A DNA stretch of 64,000 nt from assembly GCA_948607205.1 (NCBI GenBank), contig CAPERS010000004.1, positions 33,094 through 97,093 on the forward strand, given 5' to 3'. The position numbers and the translations under genes were made by a program. Shown here piece by piece: positions 1 through 8,309 of the stretch (positions are counted from its first letter, which is position 1; every line of letters starts with the position of its first letter). Under the pieces are notes generated by a model. It was given only the letters and a program-made list of their open reading frames with translations. It ran no database searches and was not told the origin of the DNA. This DNA comes from an uncultured Eubacteriales bacterium. GTDB lineage: Bacteria; Bacillota; Clostridia; Christensenellales; UBA1242.

Positions 1-2201
1 ATCGCATTTTTCAATTTCTGCGTGACAACTCAATCAGATATTATGACTATGAACTCGACGCTTTTGAAACTGGCAAAATTTTTGTTTCATCAGTCAATTT
101 TCCTTATTCTTTCTCTTTCTTGAAAGAGCGAATTGTCGCCATTGGCAGTGACAGCATTTTCAAACAAAATGTCACAAAGTTTTCAAAGGGCAAACATTCG
201 GTTTTCTATTTGCCAAAACTTAACGACTATGTCGTTCACTCTTTTCACGGAATTGGAAAATGTGTTGAAATAAAGCGCATGAAAATTGGCGATTATGAAA
301 AGGACTATTTTGTCATTGAATATAAAGCGGGAGGAACGCTCTATCTTCCAAGTGAAGAGGCAAACACAATTTCAGCCTATATTGGCGGTGAGGAAAATCC
401 AAAACTTTCTTCTCTTGGCGGTGCAGAATTCACAAGGCTCAAAAACAAGGTCAAGTCGAGCCTTAAAGAAATGGCAATTTCTCTTACAGAAGTCTATCGT
501 GAAAGACAAAACAGCCACGGCTTTTCTTTCAAGCGTGATGAATTTTTGGAAAAGCAATTCGCTGACTCTTTTGGCTATCAAGAAACAGATGACCAACTCA
601 AAGCCATTGCTGACATTGATGCCGATATGCAAAGCGATAAAATTATGGACAGGCTTATTTGCGGTGATGTTGGCTATGGCAAAACCGAAGTTGCACTGAG
701 AGCATGTTTTAAGTGCGCCTATAATGGTAAGCAAGTTTGCCTGCTTTGCCCAACAACAATTTTGTCAGAGCAACATTATAAAACCGCTAAAGCAAGACTT
801 GAAAGTTTTGGAATCAATGTCGAAGTTTTGAATCGCTTTAAAACACCATCAGAGGTAAAAAGTATTTTGGAGCGACTTAAAAACGGAAAAATCGACATGA
901 TAATTGGCACACATCGCTTGCTTGGAAAAGATGTGGTTTTTCATGACCTCGGTTTGCTTGTGCTTGATGAAGAGCAGAGATTTGGCGTTGAAGATAAAGA
1001 AAAAATAAAAAACAGCAAACGTAGTGTTGATGTTTTGTCACTCTCTGCAACTCCAATTCCAAGAACACTCAATATGTCGCTTTCAGGAATACGAGATATT
1101 TCAATCATTGAAACTCCGCCGAAAGAACGCTTGCCAATTCAGACTTACGTCGCAGAACAATCTGACGAACTCATCAAAGATGTGCTTTCTCGTGAACTAG
1201 CGCGAGGTGGTCAGGCGTTTGTTATATACAATCGCGTTGAAGACATCGAAGAGTTCTCTGCATATATTTCGCGACTTGTGCCAAATTCCAAAGTTGGTTT
1301 TGCACACGGTCAAATGAATGAAAAATTGCTTGAAAGGGTGATTGAGCGAATGTTTGATGGTGAATATAATATCATTGTTTCAACAACGCTTATTGAAAAC
1401 GGAATTGACCTTCCTTCTGCAAACACAATGGTGATAATTGACTCCGACAAACTGGGACTTGGTCAACTTTATCAAATTCGTGGTCGAATAGGCAGAAGTG
1501 ACAGACTTAGTTATGCTTACCTAACTTATGTGAAAGACAAAATCCTCACGCCTGAGGCATATAAGCGTCTTGAAGCAATCAAAGAGTTCAGTCAACTTGG
1601 CAGTGGATTTAAAATTGCAATGCGTGACCTCGAAATTCGTGGTGCAGGCAACATATTTGGCAAAGAGCAACATGGTCATATCGCCAAGGTCGGCTATGAT
1701 ATGTTTGTCAAACTTCTTGACGAGGCAGTTGGTGAAATTCAAGGTAATAAACTTGGAAATGAAGCAAATGTCAAACTTGAAGTGACGCTTGACGCTTTCA
1801 TAAGTGAAAGTTATATTTCATCCAGCGATGAAAGAATTGTGTTCTACACAAAAATAAGCGAAATAAAAAGTTTGCAAGAGCGAGATGAAGTGCTTTCAAG
1901 CCTTGTTGACGCCTTTGGTGCAGTGCCTATTGAAGTGGAAAATCTTTGTCTGCTGGCACTTCTTCGAAATCTTGCGGCAGCGTTTGGCATATTGAAAGTG
2001 CAAATCAGCCCAACAAAATGCGCGCTTGTCCTTGAAAAAAGAGAGGATATCCTTGACCCAAGGCTTGCCAAAGTGATGAATCAGTTTGGCGGAAAACTTG
2101 CCTTTGACAGTCTTGCAAAACTCACTTTTGACAAAGTTATGCCTGTGCGCGATAAGGTTAAGACCATGGTTTCATTGCTTATTGAGGCAAAAAATCAATA
2201 A
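1..2201 (+). CDS. mfd: Transcription-repair coupling factor Mfd, 3' part (5' end outside window)
   Basis: The reading frame is open from the first bases, so the gene is cut by the window edge; about 732 residues of a protein usually near 1150 are visible. Mfd is a DNA translocase that removes RNA polymerase stalled at lesions and recruits UvrA. Visible in order: a CarD-like RNA-polymerase-interacting domain (about residues 70-170), the translocase with Walker A GDVGYGKTE (about 220) and DEEQ box (about 320), helicase motif VI region with GRIGRS, and the C-terminal TRCF domain. The TTG at 120 is only an internal codon. No clear terminator follows before the next promoter at 2227. Confidence 0.96.
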   Translation, partial: RIFQFLRDNSIRYYDYELDAFETGKIFVSSVNFPYSFSFLKERIVAIGSDSIFKQNVTKFSKGKHSVFYLPKLNDYVVHSFHGIGKCVEIKRMKIGDYEKDYFVIEYKAGGTLYLPSEEANTISAYIGGEENPKLSSLGGAEFTRLKNKVKSSLKEMAISLTEVYRERQNSHGFSFKRDEFLEKQFADSFGYQETDDQLKAIADIDADMQSDKIMDRLICGDVGYGKTEVALRACFKCAYNGKQVCLLCPTTILSEQHYKTAKARLESFGINVEVLNRFKTPSEVKSILERLKNGKIDMIIGTHRLLGKDVVFHDLGLLVLDEEQRFGVEDKEKIKNSKRSVDVLSLSATPIPRTLNMSLSGIRDISIIETPPKERLPIQTYVAEQSDELIKDVLSRELARGGQAFVIYNRVEDIEEFSAYISRLVPNSKVGFAHGQMNEKLLERVIERMFDGEYNIIVSTTLIENGIDLPSANTMVIIDSDKLGLGQLYQIRGRIGRSDRLSYAYLTYVKDKILTPEAYKRLEAIKEFSQLGSGFKIAMRDLEIRGAGNIFGKEQHGHIAKVGYDMFVKLLDEAVGEIQGNKLGNEANVKLEVTLDAFISESYISSSDERIVFYTKISEIKSLQERDEVLSSLVDAFGAVPIEVENLCLLALLRNLAAAFGILKVQISPTKCALVLEKREDILDPRLAKVMNQFGGKLAFDSLAKLTFDKVMPVRDKVKTMVSLLIEAKNQ

Positions 2202-2226
2202 CTTTTGTTTTTATGCCTTAAAATGC

Positions 2227-2256
2227 TTGAAATTTTTGTCTAGAATGTATTATAAT
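2227..2256 (+). promoter_or_regulatory. Sigma-A type promoter of the PrsA-like gene
   Basis: TTGAAA at 2227-2232 and TATAAT at 2251-2256 with an 18-nt spacer. A GGAGAG ribosome site at 2275-2280 follows just before the ATG. Confidence 0.6.
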
Positions 2257-2283
2257 TGACTATAATCGAGAAATGGAGAGAAC

Positions 2284-4005
2284 ATGAAAAAAAGATTTAC
2301 AGGAATTTTATTGTGTATGCTTATGTTTTGCATGTCTATCTTTGCGGGTTGCTCACTCGTGACAAAAGATATGGCAAAGTATTTGGCAACTACTGTTGTT
2401 GAAATAAAACTCAAAGAGCCACAAGGCAATGCAAATGACACAATCAAAATAGAGAAGCGCGACTTGATTTCTGCTTACAACACTTATGGTTATTATTATC
2501 AGCAGTATGGCTATTCACAGGAAGAGGCTTTGAATATGACTGTTGACCTGCTTATCAGCAGACGTATCACTATTGCAAAAGCAGAGGAGTTTTATCCAGA
2601 ACTTTCAGTCAAAGAAAAAACATATCTTTGGTCTGAAACTTATGACGCTCTTAACGAAAACTTCAACAGTTATCTTGACAAAGTGCTTGGAATCACTGAT
2701 TCGGGTTCTTCAAATGATGAAGATGAAGTTAAGTTTGACGGATATGAGAAAAATGCGCTTTTAAAAGAAGTTGAAGGCAAACTTGTGATTGACAAAACAA
2801 AGAGTGCATCAAAAAAGATTGATGAATTCAGTTATACAATCGCTCGTGATTTTGACAATGAAACCGATAGAGAACTTATCTATTCAAGTTTTGTGAAGTT
2901 TGTCAGTGAGCAAAGAGACAAAAATTATACAGAAGCATTCAATGATTATTTCAAAGCACTTCTCAAAAATGAAGAAGGTCAAAAACTTTCAGAAGACAAA
3001 ATTTCTGTTTTTGCAAGAGAAATCAAAAGGCTTTATAAGGTTGTCTATGAAAATTATATGATTGAAAAATATCAAGAATATTACACAACTGACGAAAGCA
3101 ATGAGTCATATATCAGTGCAAAGCAAATTGTTGACCTTTATTCAAGCAAGGTTCGTGCGTCTTACACAAAATATGAAATCGAAGGCGCTGAAACTTATGA
3201 CACAGACATGACAAAAGGTGCAAATTCAATTTATTATTATAAAGATGAAGGCACAAAGTTCTTTAAAGTTGCACATATTCTTTTCAAATTCAATGACGAG
3301 CAAAATGCACGCTATAAGCAAATTGAAAGTGAATATAAATCTGGAAAATACACTAAAGAAGTGAGAGATGCCGAACTTGACAAACTTTATGCTTCAATTG
3401 TTCCAATCGCTAGAGAAAAAAATGCTGATGGAATTTATGAAGAAAAAGAAAACAAGGCAAGCTATGAAAAGTCAACCAAAGAACTTCGCGATTATATAGC
3501 AAACGAAGTTGCAAAAGAACAAGGCAAATTCAATAAGGCTGACAGATTCAATGAACTTATCTATCAGTATAACGAAGACCCTGGAATGATGAATCCTTCT
3601 GATATTTACACCATTGGTGTTGACAGTGAGGGCAATGCAGTTTCTTCATTTGTTCCAGAATTTAACGAGGCAGGCATTGAACTTTATAATAAAGGCAATG
3701 GACAGGTTGGCGATATTTCAGGGCTAGTTCGCACAGAAAACGGTCTTCACGTTCTTTTCTATGCTGGCGAGATTGAAAATCTTTACGACGGAATCAATGA
3801 GAAATTTTCTCTCTCTGATGAAGCGGTTGTGAAACTTTATAACGAAAGACCAAACATTCTTTTGAATAAAACATATTTTGACTCACTTTATGACGAACTT
3901 GTCACTGATAATTATGCGATTTTCGAAAATCTTCAAATGAATGAAATCAAAAAAGCATACACAATCACAGTTTATCCTGATTCATATAAAGATTTGAAAG
4001 GCTGA
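2284..4005 (+). CDS. PrsA/SurA-like peptidyl-prolyl isomerase lipoprotein
   Basis: 573 residues starting at an ATG with a good GGAGAG site. The N-terminus is a lipoprotein signal peptide with lipobox FAGC, giving lipidated Cys23. The C-terminal part (about residues 325-500) has the parvulin pattern: an AHIL strand, a helical insert with FNELIYQYNEDPG, and the end of the fold where the target side reads TENGLHVLFYAGE. It therefore probably acts outside the membrane as a foldase for secreted proteins, as PrsA does. The long helical N-terminal part fits the SurA/PrsA chaperone arms. At 573 residues it is about twice the length of Bacillus PrsA. It ends with TGA, followed by the hairpin at 4039-4069. 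Catalytic activity of the parvulin domain is inferred, not shown. Confidence 0.75.
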   Translation: MKKRFTGILLCMLMFCMSIFAGCSLVTKDMAKYLATTVVEIKLKEPQGNANDTIKIEKRDLISAYNTYGYYYQQYGYSQEEALNMTVDLLISRRITIAKAEEFYPELSVKEKTYLWSETYDALNENFNSYLDKVLGITDSGSSNDEDEVKFDGYEKNALLKEVEGKLVIDKTKSASKKIDEFSYTIARDFDNETDRELIYSSFVKFVSEQRDKNYTEAFNDYFKALLKNEEGQKLSEDKISVFAREIKRLYKVVYENYMIEKYQEYYTTDESNESYISAKQIVDLYSSKVRASYTKYEIEGAETYDTDMTKGANSIYYYKDEGTKFFKVAHILFKFNDEQNARYKQIESEYKSGKYTKEVRDAELDKLYASIVPIAREKNADGIYEEKENKASYEKSTKELRDYIANEVAKEQGKFNKADRFNELIYQYNEDPGMMNPSDIYTIGVDSEGNAVSSFVPEFNEAGIELYNKGNGQVGDISGLVRTENGLHVLFYAGEIENLYDGINEKFSLSDEAVVKLYNERPNILLNKTYFDSLYDELVTDNYAIFENLQMNEIKKAYTITVYPDSYKDLKG

Positions 4006-4038
4006 TAATCTTAAAAATTTATAAATTTTCATAAAAAT

Positions 4039-4069
4039 ACCTTTGCAGTTTGACAAAGGTGTTTTTTTT
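4039..4069 (+). terminator. Intrinsic terminator overlapping the next promoter
   Basis: ACCTTTG (4039-4045) pairs with CAAAGGT (4054-4060), followed by GT8. The loop and right arm contain the -35 box of the downstream promoter. Confidence 0.7.
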
Positions 4070-4078
4070 GGGTATACT
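4050..4078 (+). promoter_or_regulatory. Promoter giving a leaderless mRNA
   Basis: TTGACA at 4050-4055, 17-nt spacer, TATACT at 4073-4078. The ATG at 4085 lies 6 nt after the -10 box, so the predicted +1 is the A of the start codon. No Shine-Dalgarno site is present. Confidence 0.75.
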
Positions 4079-4084
4079 ATTATC

Positions 4085-5584
4085 ATGAGCAGTCAAGAGA
4101 AAGTTCAAAAACAAAGCAAAGGCAAAAAAGTAGATTCGCTTTTGCAAGAGGAAGAGAACAACAAAGTTGCCTCACAAGTTGAGGGCGTTTTTCTTGATGA
4201 AAAGGTTGTGGAAGAAGATTTAAGCAATAAAACTTCTTCAAAAAAGAAAAAAAATAGGGCTTCAACTGAAGATAATTTGCAAGTTGAAAACAATATAGTT
4301 GAAGAAAAAGTTGAAATTGAAAATGTTAAACCTTCTGAAAATGAGAAATTGAGTGAACAAGAGATAAAAGAAAAGGAAAGAATTGACGAGCAAAAAAGAA
4401 AGTTTGACGAGGCTGAACAGAGCGTTGCAAAACAAAACAGCAAGAAAAAGAAACTCTTAAATCTTGGCTTTTTGCTTCTTAATATCGCAATCGTTGCAGG
4501 CATTCTTATCTATCAACTCAATGGTCAAAAAATTGAACTTGTGCATGGGCTTAAACTCGATGGCTGGGCAATTCTTCTCTTATTTATATTTTTTGGCTTA
4601 ACGCTATTTCTTGACACTTTTACAATTTCCTATCTTCTTCGCATTTCAACTGGGAAATGGAAAATGGGGATTTCATATAAGGTTTTTGCAATCGGGAAAT
4701 ATTATGATAATATAACTCCGCTTGCAACTGGTGGACAACCTTTCCAAATTACATATCTGAAAAATCGTGGCGTGCCACTTCACACCGCGCTTTCAGTGCC
4801 AATGGCAAAATATCTTTTTCAGCAGATTGCTTGGGTGCTTTTAGGGCTTATCTGTTTGATAATTTCCTCAGTCGATAAGTCTTTCAATACATTCGTGACA
4901 ATTGCGTCAATTATCGGTTTCCTTCTGAGTTTCGTTATGCTTGCGGTTGTTGTTTTCCTTTGTGTATGCAAAACTGTCGGTCGCAAACTTGTGGTTAAGA
5001 CTCTCAGACTTTTGTATAAAATGAAGATTGTCAAAAACTACGATAAACAATACACAAAAATAACAAAATATATTGAAGACTTTCAAAGCGTTATGCAACA
5101 ATATGCAAAGTCGCCAAAAGATTTCTTCATAATGACAATAACTTCAATTGTCAGACTGATTTTCTATTATTCAATTCCGTATTTCATCTATGCAATGATG
5201 AAAGGGTTTGACTCGAGTTTGTATGTCAACTTTGTTGTTATGAGTTTGCTTGTTGATATGGCGTCATCATTCTTCCCATTGCCAGGCGGAACTGGAATGA
5301 ACGAAATTTCTTTCAGTGCGATGTTTGCTTCACTTTTTGACCATACACTTATGACTTTCTGGGCTCTTCTTATCTGGAGATTTTTCTCTTATTATTACAA
5401 TCTCATTCAAGGCATTGTTTGCATCACTTATGATGTTGCTTATGGAAATCGAAAATTCCGCTGGCTTCAGAAAAAAGAGATGCTCATGGAAGAGAGCAAG
5501 GTCTTCAAGCAGGTTCAAATTGATAAATTCAGACAAGAACGCATGAAAAGAAGACGCACATCTCGCAATAAGAAAAAAGCATAG
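4085..5584 (+). CDS. Flippase-like (lysylphosphatidylglycerol synthase TM-type) membrane protein
   Basis: 499 residues. The ATG at 4085 is preferred over an upstream codon at 4043 because the promoter ends only 6 nt before it and codons further upstream would lie inside the promoter. Residues 1 to about 125 are highly charged, rich in Lys, Glu and Ser, and probably cytoplasmic. The rest carries several hydrophobic segments with the family pattern of the LPG-synthase TM/UPF0104 group, including ITPLATGGQPFQ and the later FPLPGGTGMNE. In MprF this domain flips lipids across the membrane; homologs without the synthase domain are found widely in Firmicutes. The C-terminus is basic (KRRRTSRNKKKA). 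The substrate cannot be read from the sequence. Confidence 0.8.
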   Translation: MSSQEKVQKQSKGKKVDSLLQEEENNKVASQVEGVFLDEKVVEEDLSNKTSSKKKKNRASTEDNLQVENNIVEEKVEIENVKPSENEKLSEQEIKEKERIDEQKRKFDEAEQSVAKQNSKKKKLLNLGFLLLNIAIVAGILIYQLNGQKIELVHGLKLDGWAILLLFIFFGLTLFLDTFTISYLLRISTGKWKMGISYKVFAIGKYYDNITPLATGGQPFQITYLKNRGVPLHTALSVPMAKYLFQQIAWVLLGLICLIISSVDKSFNTFVTIASIIGFLLSFVMLAVVVFLCVCKTVGRKLVVKTLRLLYKMKIVKNYDKQYTKITKYIEDFQSVMQQYAKSPKDFFIMTITSIVRLIFYYSIPYFIYAMMKGFDSSLYVNFVVMSLLVDMASSFFPLPGGTGMNEISFSAMFASLFDHTLMTFWALLIWRFFSYYYNLIQGIVCITYDVAYGNRKFRWLQKKEMLMEESKVFKQVQIDKFRQERMKRRRTSRNKKKA

Positions 5585-5626
5585 AATAAAAAATATAATT
5601 TAAGCCAATAATAAAAAGAGGTTTCT

Positions 5627-6193
5627 ATGAAAAAAGATAAAGCTTTTTATGGTTGGCTTTTTGTTTGCATAAGTCTTGCAATTATGCTTGCCATTTCAAT
5701 TTATTTGGGTCTAAGCGGTTGGTATTTCAAGGCCGACAATTCTCTTGAAAGTGATTTAGTGCTTGGCGAAACTGTTCAAGTTGACATTGATAAAAATCAG
5801 TCAGCTTGCGTTTCTTTCACCTTTGCAGGAAGTTATATTCACGGCGAAGAACTTTCTCAAATTATTGCTGTCAAAAATTTAAGTGACGATTCTGATTTGT
5901 TTGTCAGGGCAAAAGTTTCAGTTTTTTCAAAAGTGAGTGATAATTATGATATCTCACTTATGGAAACAATAAATTGGACTTTGCGTGATGACGGATATTA
6001 TTATTTTGACAGTTTACTGTCATCATCTTCAAAAGCAAACCTTTGCTCTGCAATAGAATTGGGTGAAGATAGCAATTTTAACAGCAAGAAGACCTATATT
6101 TTGAATGTCACTTTTGAGTCACTTGACAGCACGCTTGATGTTGAAAAGATTTGGGGTGTTTATCCTGTAACTGAGAAAAATGATTTGACTTAA
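5627..6193 (+). CDS. Single-pass exported protein of unknown function
   Basis: 188 residues, ATG preceded by AGAGG. A hydrophobic segment at about residues 8-30 looks like a signal anchor or signal peptide; the remainder is a hydrophilic, beta-rich extracellular part. The stretch around VKNLSDDSDLFVRAKVSVFSK resembles the strand pattern of TasA/CalY-type proteins (asparagine-containing turn, then YVRV-like strand), but this similarity is weak and no family is claimed. It sits between the flippase-like gene and a small tail-anchored protein, each with its own promoter signals. A TATAAT lies at 5594-5599 without a good -35 box. Confidence 0.6.
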   Translation: MKKDKAFYGWLFVCISLAIMLAISIYLGLSGWYFKADNSLESDLVLGETVQVDIDKNQSACVSFTFAGSYIHGEELSQIIAVKNLSDDSDLFVRAKVSVFSKVSDNYDISLMETINWTLRDDGYYYFDSLLSSSSKANLCSAIELGEDSNFNSKKTYILNVTFESLDSTLDVEKIWGVYPVTEKNDLT

Positions 6194-6213
6194 TTTTAAA
6201 AATTGGTTACAAT
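6185..6213 (+). promoter_or_regulatory. Promoter overlapping the preceding stop codon
   Basis: TTGACT (6185-6190), 17-nt spacer, TACAAT (6208-6213). The -35 box covers the last codons of the upstream gene. Confidence 0.6.
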
Positions 6214-6233
6214 GGTTATACAAGGAGTTGGAA

Positions 6234-6620
6234 ATGGAAGGAAGAAGAATCCCGCCACCTCCGCCACCAAGACCATTTGTTCCAAATGGCCAAACTGGCG
6301 AAGAGGGCGTGAAAATAACTCAATCGGCACAAAATTTGGGCGCTCAACCATCGCAGACTGTTCCAAGATATAATAACGCGCCAAATCAAAACACCTTTGC
6401 TGGAAATCCTCAAACAGTTGAAAATCAGTTTGCTAACAATCAAAATGTTCCAAATTATCAGGTTTCAAATCAGCAAACAGTTCAAAATGTTCAAAATGGT
6501 GCACAAAATGTTCAGCAAATGCCGAAAGATAGAACTAAGATTTGGACAATTCTTTCCGCTGTTGCAAGCGCGCTGTGCTTTTGCGCTGGAATAGGCTTTT
6601 TGGTGCTTATGCTCATTTAA
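6234..6620 (+). CDS. Small proline/glutamine-rich tail-anchored membrane protein
   Basis: 128 residues from the ATG at 6234, chosen because AAGGAG (6222-6227) lies 6 nt upstream; the TTG at 6228 abuts that site. The N-terminus has a run of prolines (PPPPPPRP), the middle is low complexity and rich in Asn, Gln and Val, and one hydrophobic helix (about residues 105-127) forms the C-terminus. Such architecture suits a membrane-tethered scaffold or a protein whose cytoplasmic tail binds partners. No known family is recognised. Its composition is unlike that of its neighbours. Confidence 0.65.
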   Translation: MEGRRIPPPPPPRPFVPNGQTGEEGVKITQSAQNLGAQPSQTVPRYNNAPNQNTFAGNPQTVENQFANNQNVPNYQVSNQQTVQNVQNGAQNVQQMPKDRTKIWTILSAVASALCFCAGIGFLVLMLI

Positions 6621-6700
6621 ATTTATATCAATCAACAAAATTCTCTTGAATTTTTAATTTTTGACAATTTAAACTTTGTTTTTTGGTCAACAATCCTTGC

Positions 6701-7156
6701 ATGAAAAGGATTGTTGTTTTTATTGTTGCAGTTGTTGCACTGATTTGTCCGCTGTTTGCAGGCAATGTTTCTTTTAATGAAAAAAATGCTGTCAAAGTTT
6801 GCTTTATCTCTCACGAAGAAATTGAAATGCCAGATGAGGTTGAAATTGTCAAGAATGGCAATCAGTTTTATTACACCTTTGCAGGTGAGAAATATGGCCA
6901 AATGAAAAGTCTTTTCAAAAAGTTTGACGGTGTCAATTTTTATTATCAAAGCGGAACGAAGGAAGAGGAACTTATAAAAACTCATAACATTTCTTCCTAT
7001 TATTTTTCTGAGGTTGAAGGTATGAAAATTTTATATGGTTATAAAAACGATTTCTCTGATTTCCGTTTCATTGACGGAAAGAAAATAAATGTCCAAATTG
7101 CATGGGCTGAAAATGAAACAATCGTTGGCTTTCCACTTATCATGACTGGATTTTAG
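6701..7156 (+). CDS. YwmB-like exported protein
   Basis: 151 residues from ATG 6701; a TTG at 6683 is in frame, but neither start has a Shine-Dalgarno site. A signal peptide (residues 1-21) precedes a short soluble domain. The C-terminal segment (NVQIAWAENETIVGFPLIMTGF) resembles the end of the YwmB family, which usually closes with a strand followed by a GTPII-like motif. YwmB sits immediately before murAA-spoIID-spoIIQ in Bacillus; here a SpoIIQ-like gene is next, which supports the assignment. The protein is shorter than Bacillus YwmB. Function is unknown even in model organisms. Confidence 0.55.
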   Translation: MKRIVVFIVAVVALICPLFAGNVSFNEKNAVKVCFISHEEIEMPDEVEIVKNGNQFYYTFAGEKYGQMKSLFKKFDGVNFYYQSGTKEEELIKTHNISSYYFSEVEGMKILYGYKNDFSDFRFIDGKKINVQIAWAENETIVGFPLIMTGF

Positions 7157-7257
7157 TCTGATATCCACTCTTCGACAAAACCTGACAAAAGAGAAATGAA
7201 ATAATGTATAAAATTTTCTGGCAATGTCAATAAACAGCGTAGGGAGGTAAAAGGTCT

Positions 7258-7833
7258 ATGAACATTCAAGGAAAAAATAAGTTTGTTGATTTTATGAAAA
7301 GGTTTGGTGTGTATGTTGGTGTCGCTATGGTTATACTTATCGTTTCGCTCACATTCGGCATCATGGCTCTCACAGGTGGTGGAAACGAGCCAGATGTTCC
7401 TGTTGTGACAAAACCGCTTGAATTTTCTTTGCCTATGCAAAACGCAAGCATAATCAAAGATTTCTCTTCAACCGAACTTCAAGAAAACAAAACACTCAAT
7501 CAATGGGAAGCCCATCTTTCAATCGACTTCTCATCAGAAGAAGGGGCGGTGTTCTCAGTGCTTGACGGAACTGTTGAAAGCGTGACAAAAACCTATCTTC
7601 AAGGCAACATCATCACAATCAAACATGCCGAAGGTTTTATCAGTCAATATTCATCTCTTGGCGATGAACTTCTTGTAAGTGCGGGTGACACAGTGACAGC
7701 AGGTCAAAAAATTGGAGTTGCTTCAACTTCCGCTTCAGGCGAAACCGACCTCGGCTCACATCTTCATTTCACTCTTTCAAAAGATGGCAAAAAAGTTGAC
7801 CCTAACAACTATCTCGACCTTCAAAACAAATAA
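7258..7833 (+). CDS. spoIIQ: SpoIIQ-like M23/LytM-domain protein
   Basis: 191 residues with an AGGGAGG site 10 nt upstream. A single membrane helix (about residues 18-40) is followed by an extracytoplasmic M23 domain. The zinc-binding pattern looks complete: a histidine and aspartate in AHLSIDF and the HLH triad near residue 167. In Bacillus SpoIIQ sits in the forespore membrane and, with SpoIIIAH, links it to the mother cell; clostridial versions keep the zinc site. Position next to a YwmB-like gene and near spoIIID matches the Bacillus order, but murA and spoIID are missing between them. A general cell-wall M23 protein is the alternative. Confidence 0.72.
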   Translation: MNIQGKNKFVDFMKRFGVYVGVAMVILIVSLTFGIMALTGGGNEPDVPVVTKPLEFSLPMQNASIIKDFSSTELQENKTLNQWEAHLSIDFSSEEGAVFSVLDGTVESVTKTYLQGNIITIKHAEGFISQYSSLGDELLVSAGDTVTAGQKIGVASTSASGETDLGSHLHFTLSKDGKKVDPNNYLDLQNK

Positions 7834-7850
7834 AATCAACATCCTTGCAA

Positions 7851-7881
7851 AATTTTGGCTCGCAAAATGAGCCATTTTTTT
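7851..7881 (+). terminator. Intrinsic terminator after the spoIIQ-like gene
   Basis: TGGCTC (7856-7861) pairs with GAGCCA (7869-7874), followed by T7. Confidence 0.8.
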
Positions 7882-7899
7882 GTTTTTAGTCAAAATTGT

Positions 7900-7929
7900 T
7901 TGATTTATAAGTTTCTGTTGTGATATAAT
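7900..7929 (+). promoter_or_regulatory. acpP promoter
   Basis: TTGATT (7900-7905), 18-nt spacer, TATAAT (7924-7929) with an upstream TGa extension. GGAGG at 7939-7943 precedes the ATG. Confidence 0.65.
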
Positions 7930-7947
7930 ATAAACATTGGAGGAAAA

Positions 7948-8181
7948 ATGAAAACGATAGATAAAGTTAAAAAACTTATTGCTGAACAACTTTGCATCTC
8001 AACTGATGAAATTTCTGACACCGCCAACATCTTGGAAGACCTTGGCGCAGATTCACTCGATGTTGTTGAACTTTTGATGACTTTTGAGGATGAATTTGGA
8101 GTGTCAATTCCAGATGAAGAAGTTGCACAGCTTAAAACAATTCCAGCAATTGTGAAAATTATCGACGAACATACAAAATAG
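7948..8181 (+). CDS. acpP: Acyl carrier protein
   Basis: 77 residues, the normal size for ACP. It carries growing fatty acyl chains on a phosphopantetheine arm. The attachment serine is Ser36 in the GADSLD motif, and the protein is acidic with four predicted helices. It has its own promoter and GGAGG site and stands apart from other fatty-acid genes; neighbours belong to sporulation rather than lipid synthesis. The TAG stop leads straight into the palindromes at 8182-8249. Confidence 0.95.
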   Translation: MKTIDKVKKLIAEQLCISTDEISDTANILEDLGADSLDVVELLMTFEDEFGVSIPDEEVAQLKTIPAIVKIIDEHTK

Positions 8182-8214
8182 GTGCATTATGCACTTTTTA
8201 AGTGCTTCAAGCAC
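8182..8214 (+). repeat. Two 13-bp palindromes of the GTGC(N5)GCAC family
   Basis: GTGCATTATGCAC at 8182-8194, followed by T5, starts right after the acpP stop and can act as a terminator. GTGCTTCAAGCAC at 8202-8214 follows. The first copy, with its T5, recurs exactly at 49166-49183; the second shares an extended sequence with 16972-16990. Confidence 0.75.
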
Positions 8215-8219
8215 ATGCT

Positions 8220-8249
8220 AAAAAAGTGGTTTTATCTGCCACTTTTTTT
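8220..8249 (+). terminator. Intrinsic terminator
   Basis: AAAAAGTGG (8221-8229) pairs with CCACTTTTT (8239-8247), ending in T7. Confidence 0.75.
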
Positions 8250-8283
8250 GTTTTAAATTCAAAAATTTAAAGTTAATATCTAG

Positions 8284-8309
8284 AAAAAAGCCAAGGAGAA
8301 TTCCTTAGC
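8284..8309 (-). terminator. Terminator of the - strand orphan gene
   Basis: On the - strand AAGGA/TCCTT pair across a 4-nt loop, followed by six T. The stop codon of the gene lies inside the stem. Confidence 0.6.

Noticed and set aside
4105..4503. Long serine/phenylalanine-rich frame on the - strand
   Set aside because: It is the antisense shadow of the charged N-terminus of the flippase-like protein; no promoter or ribosome site.
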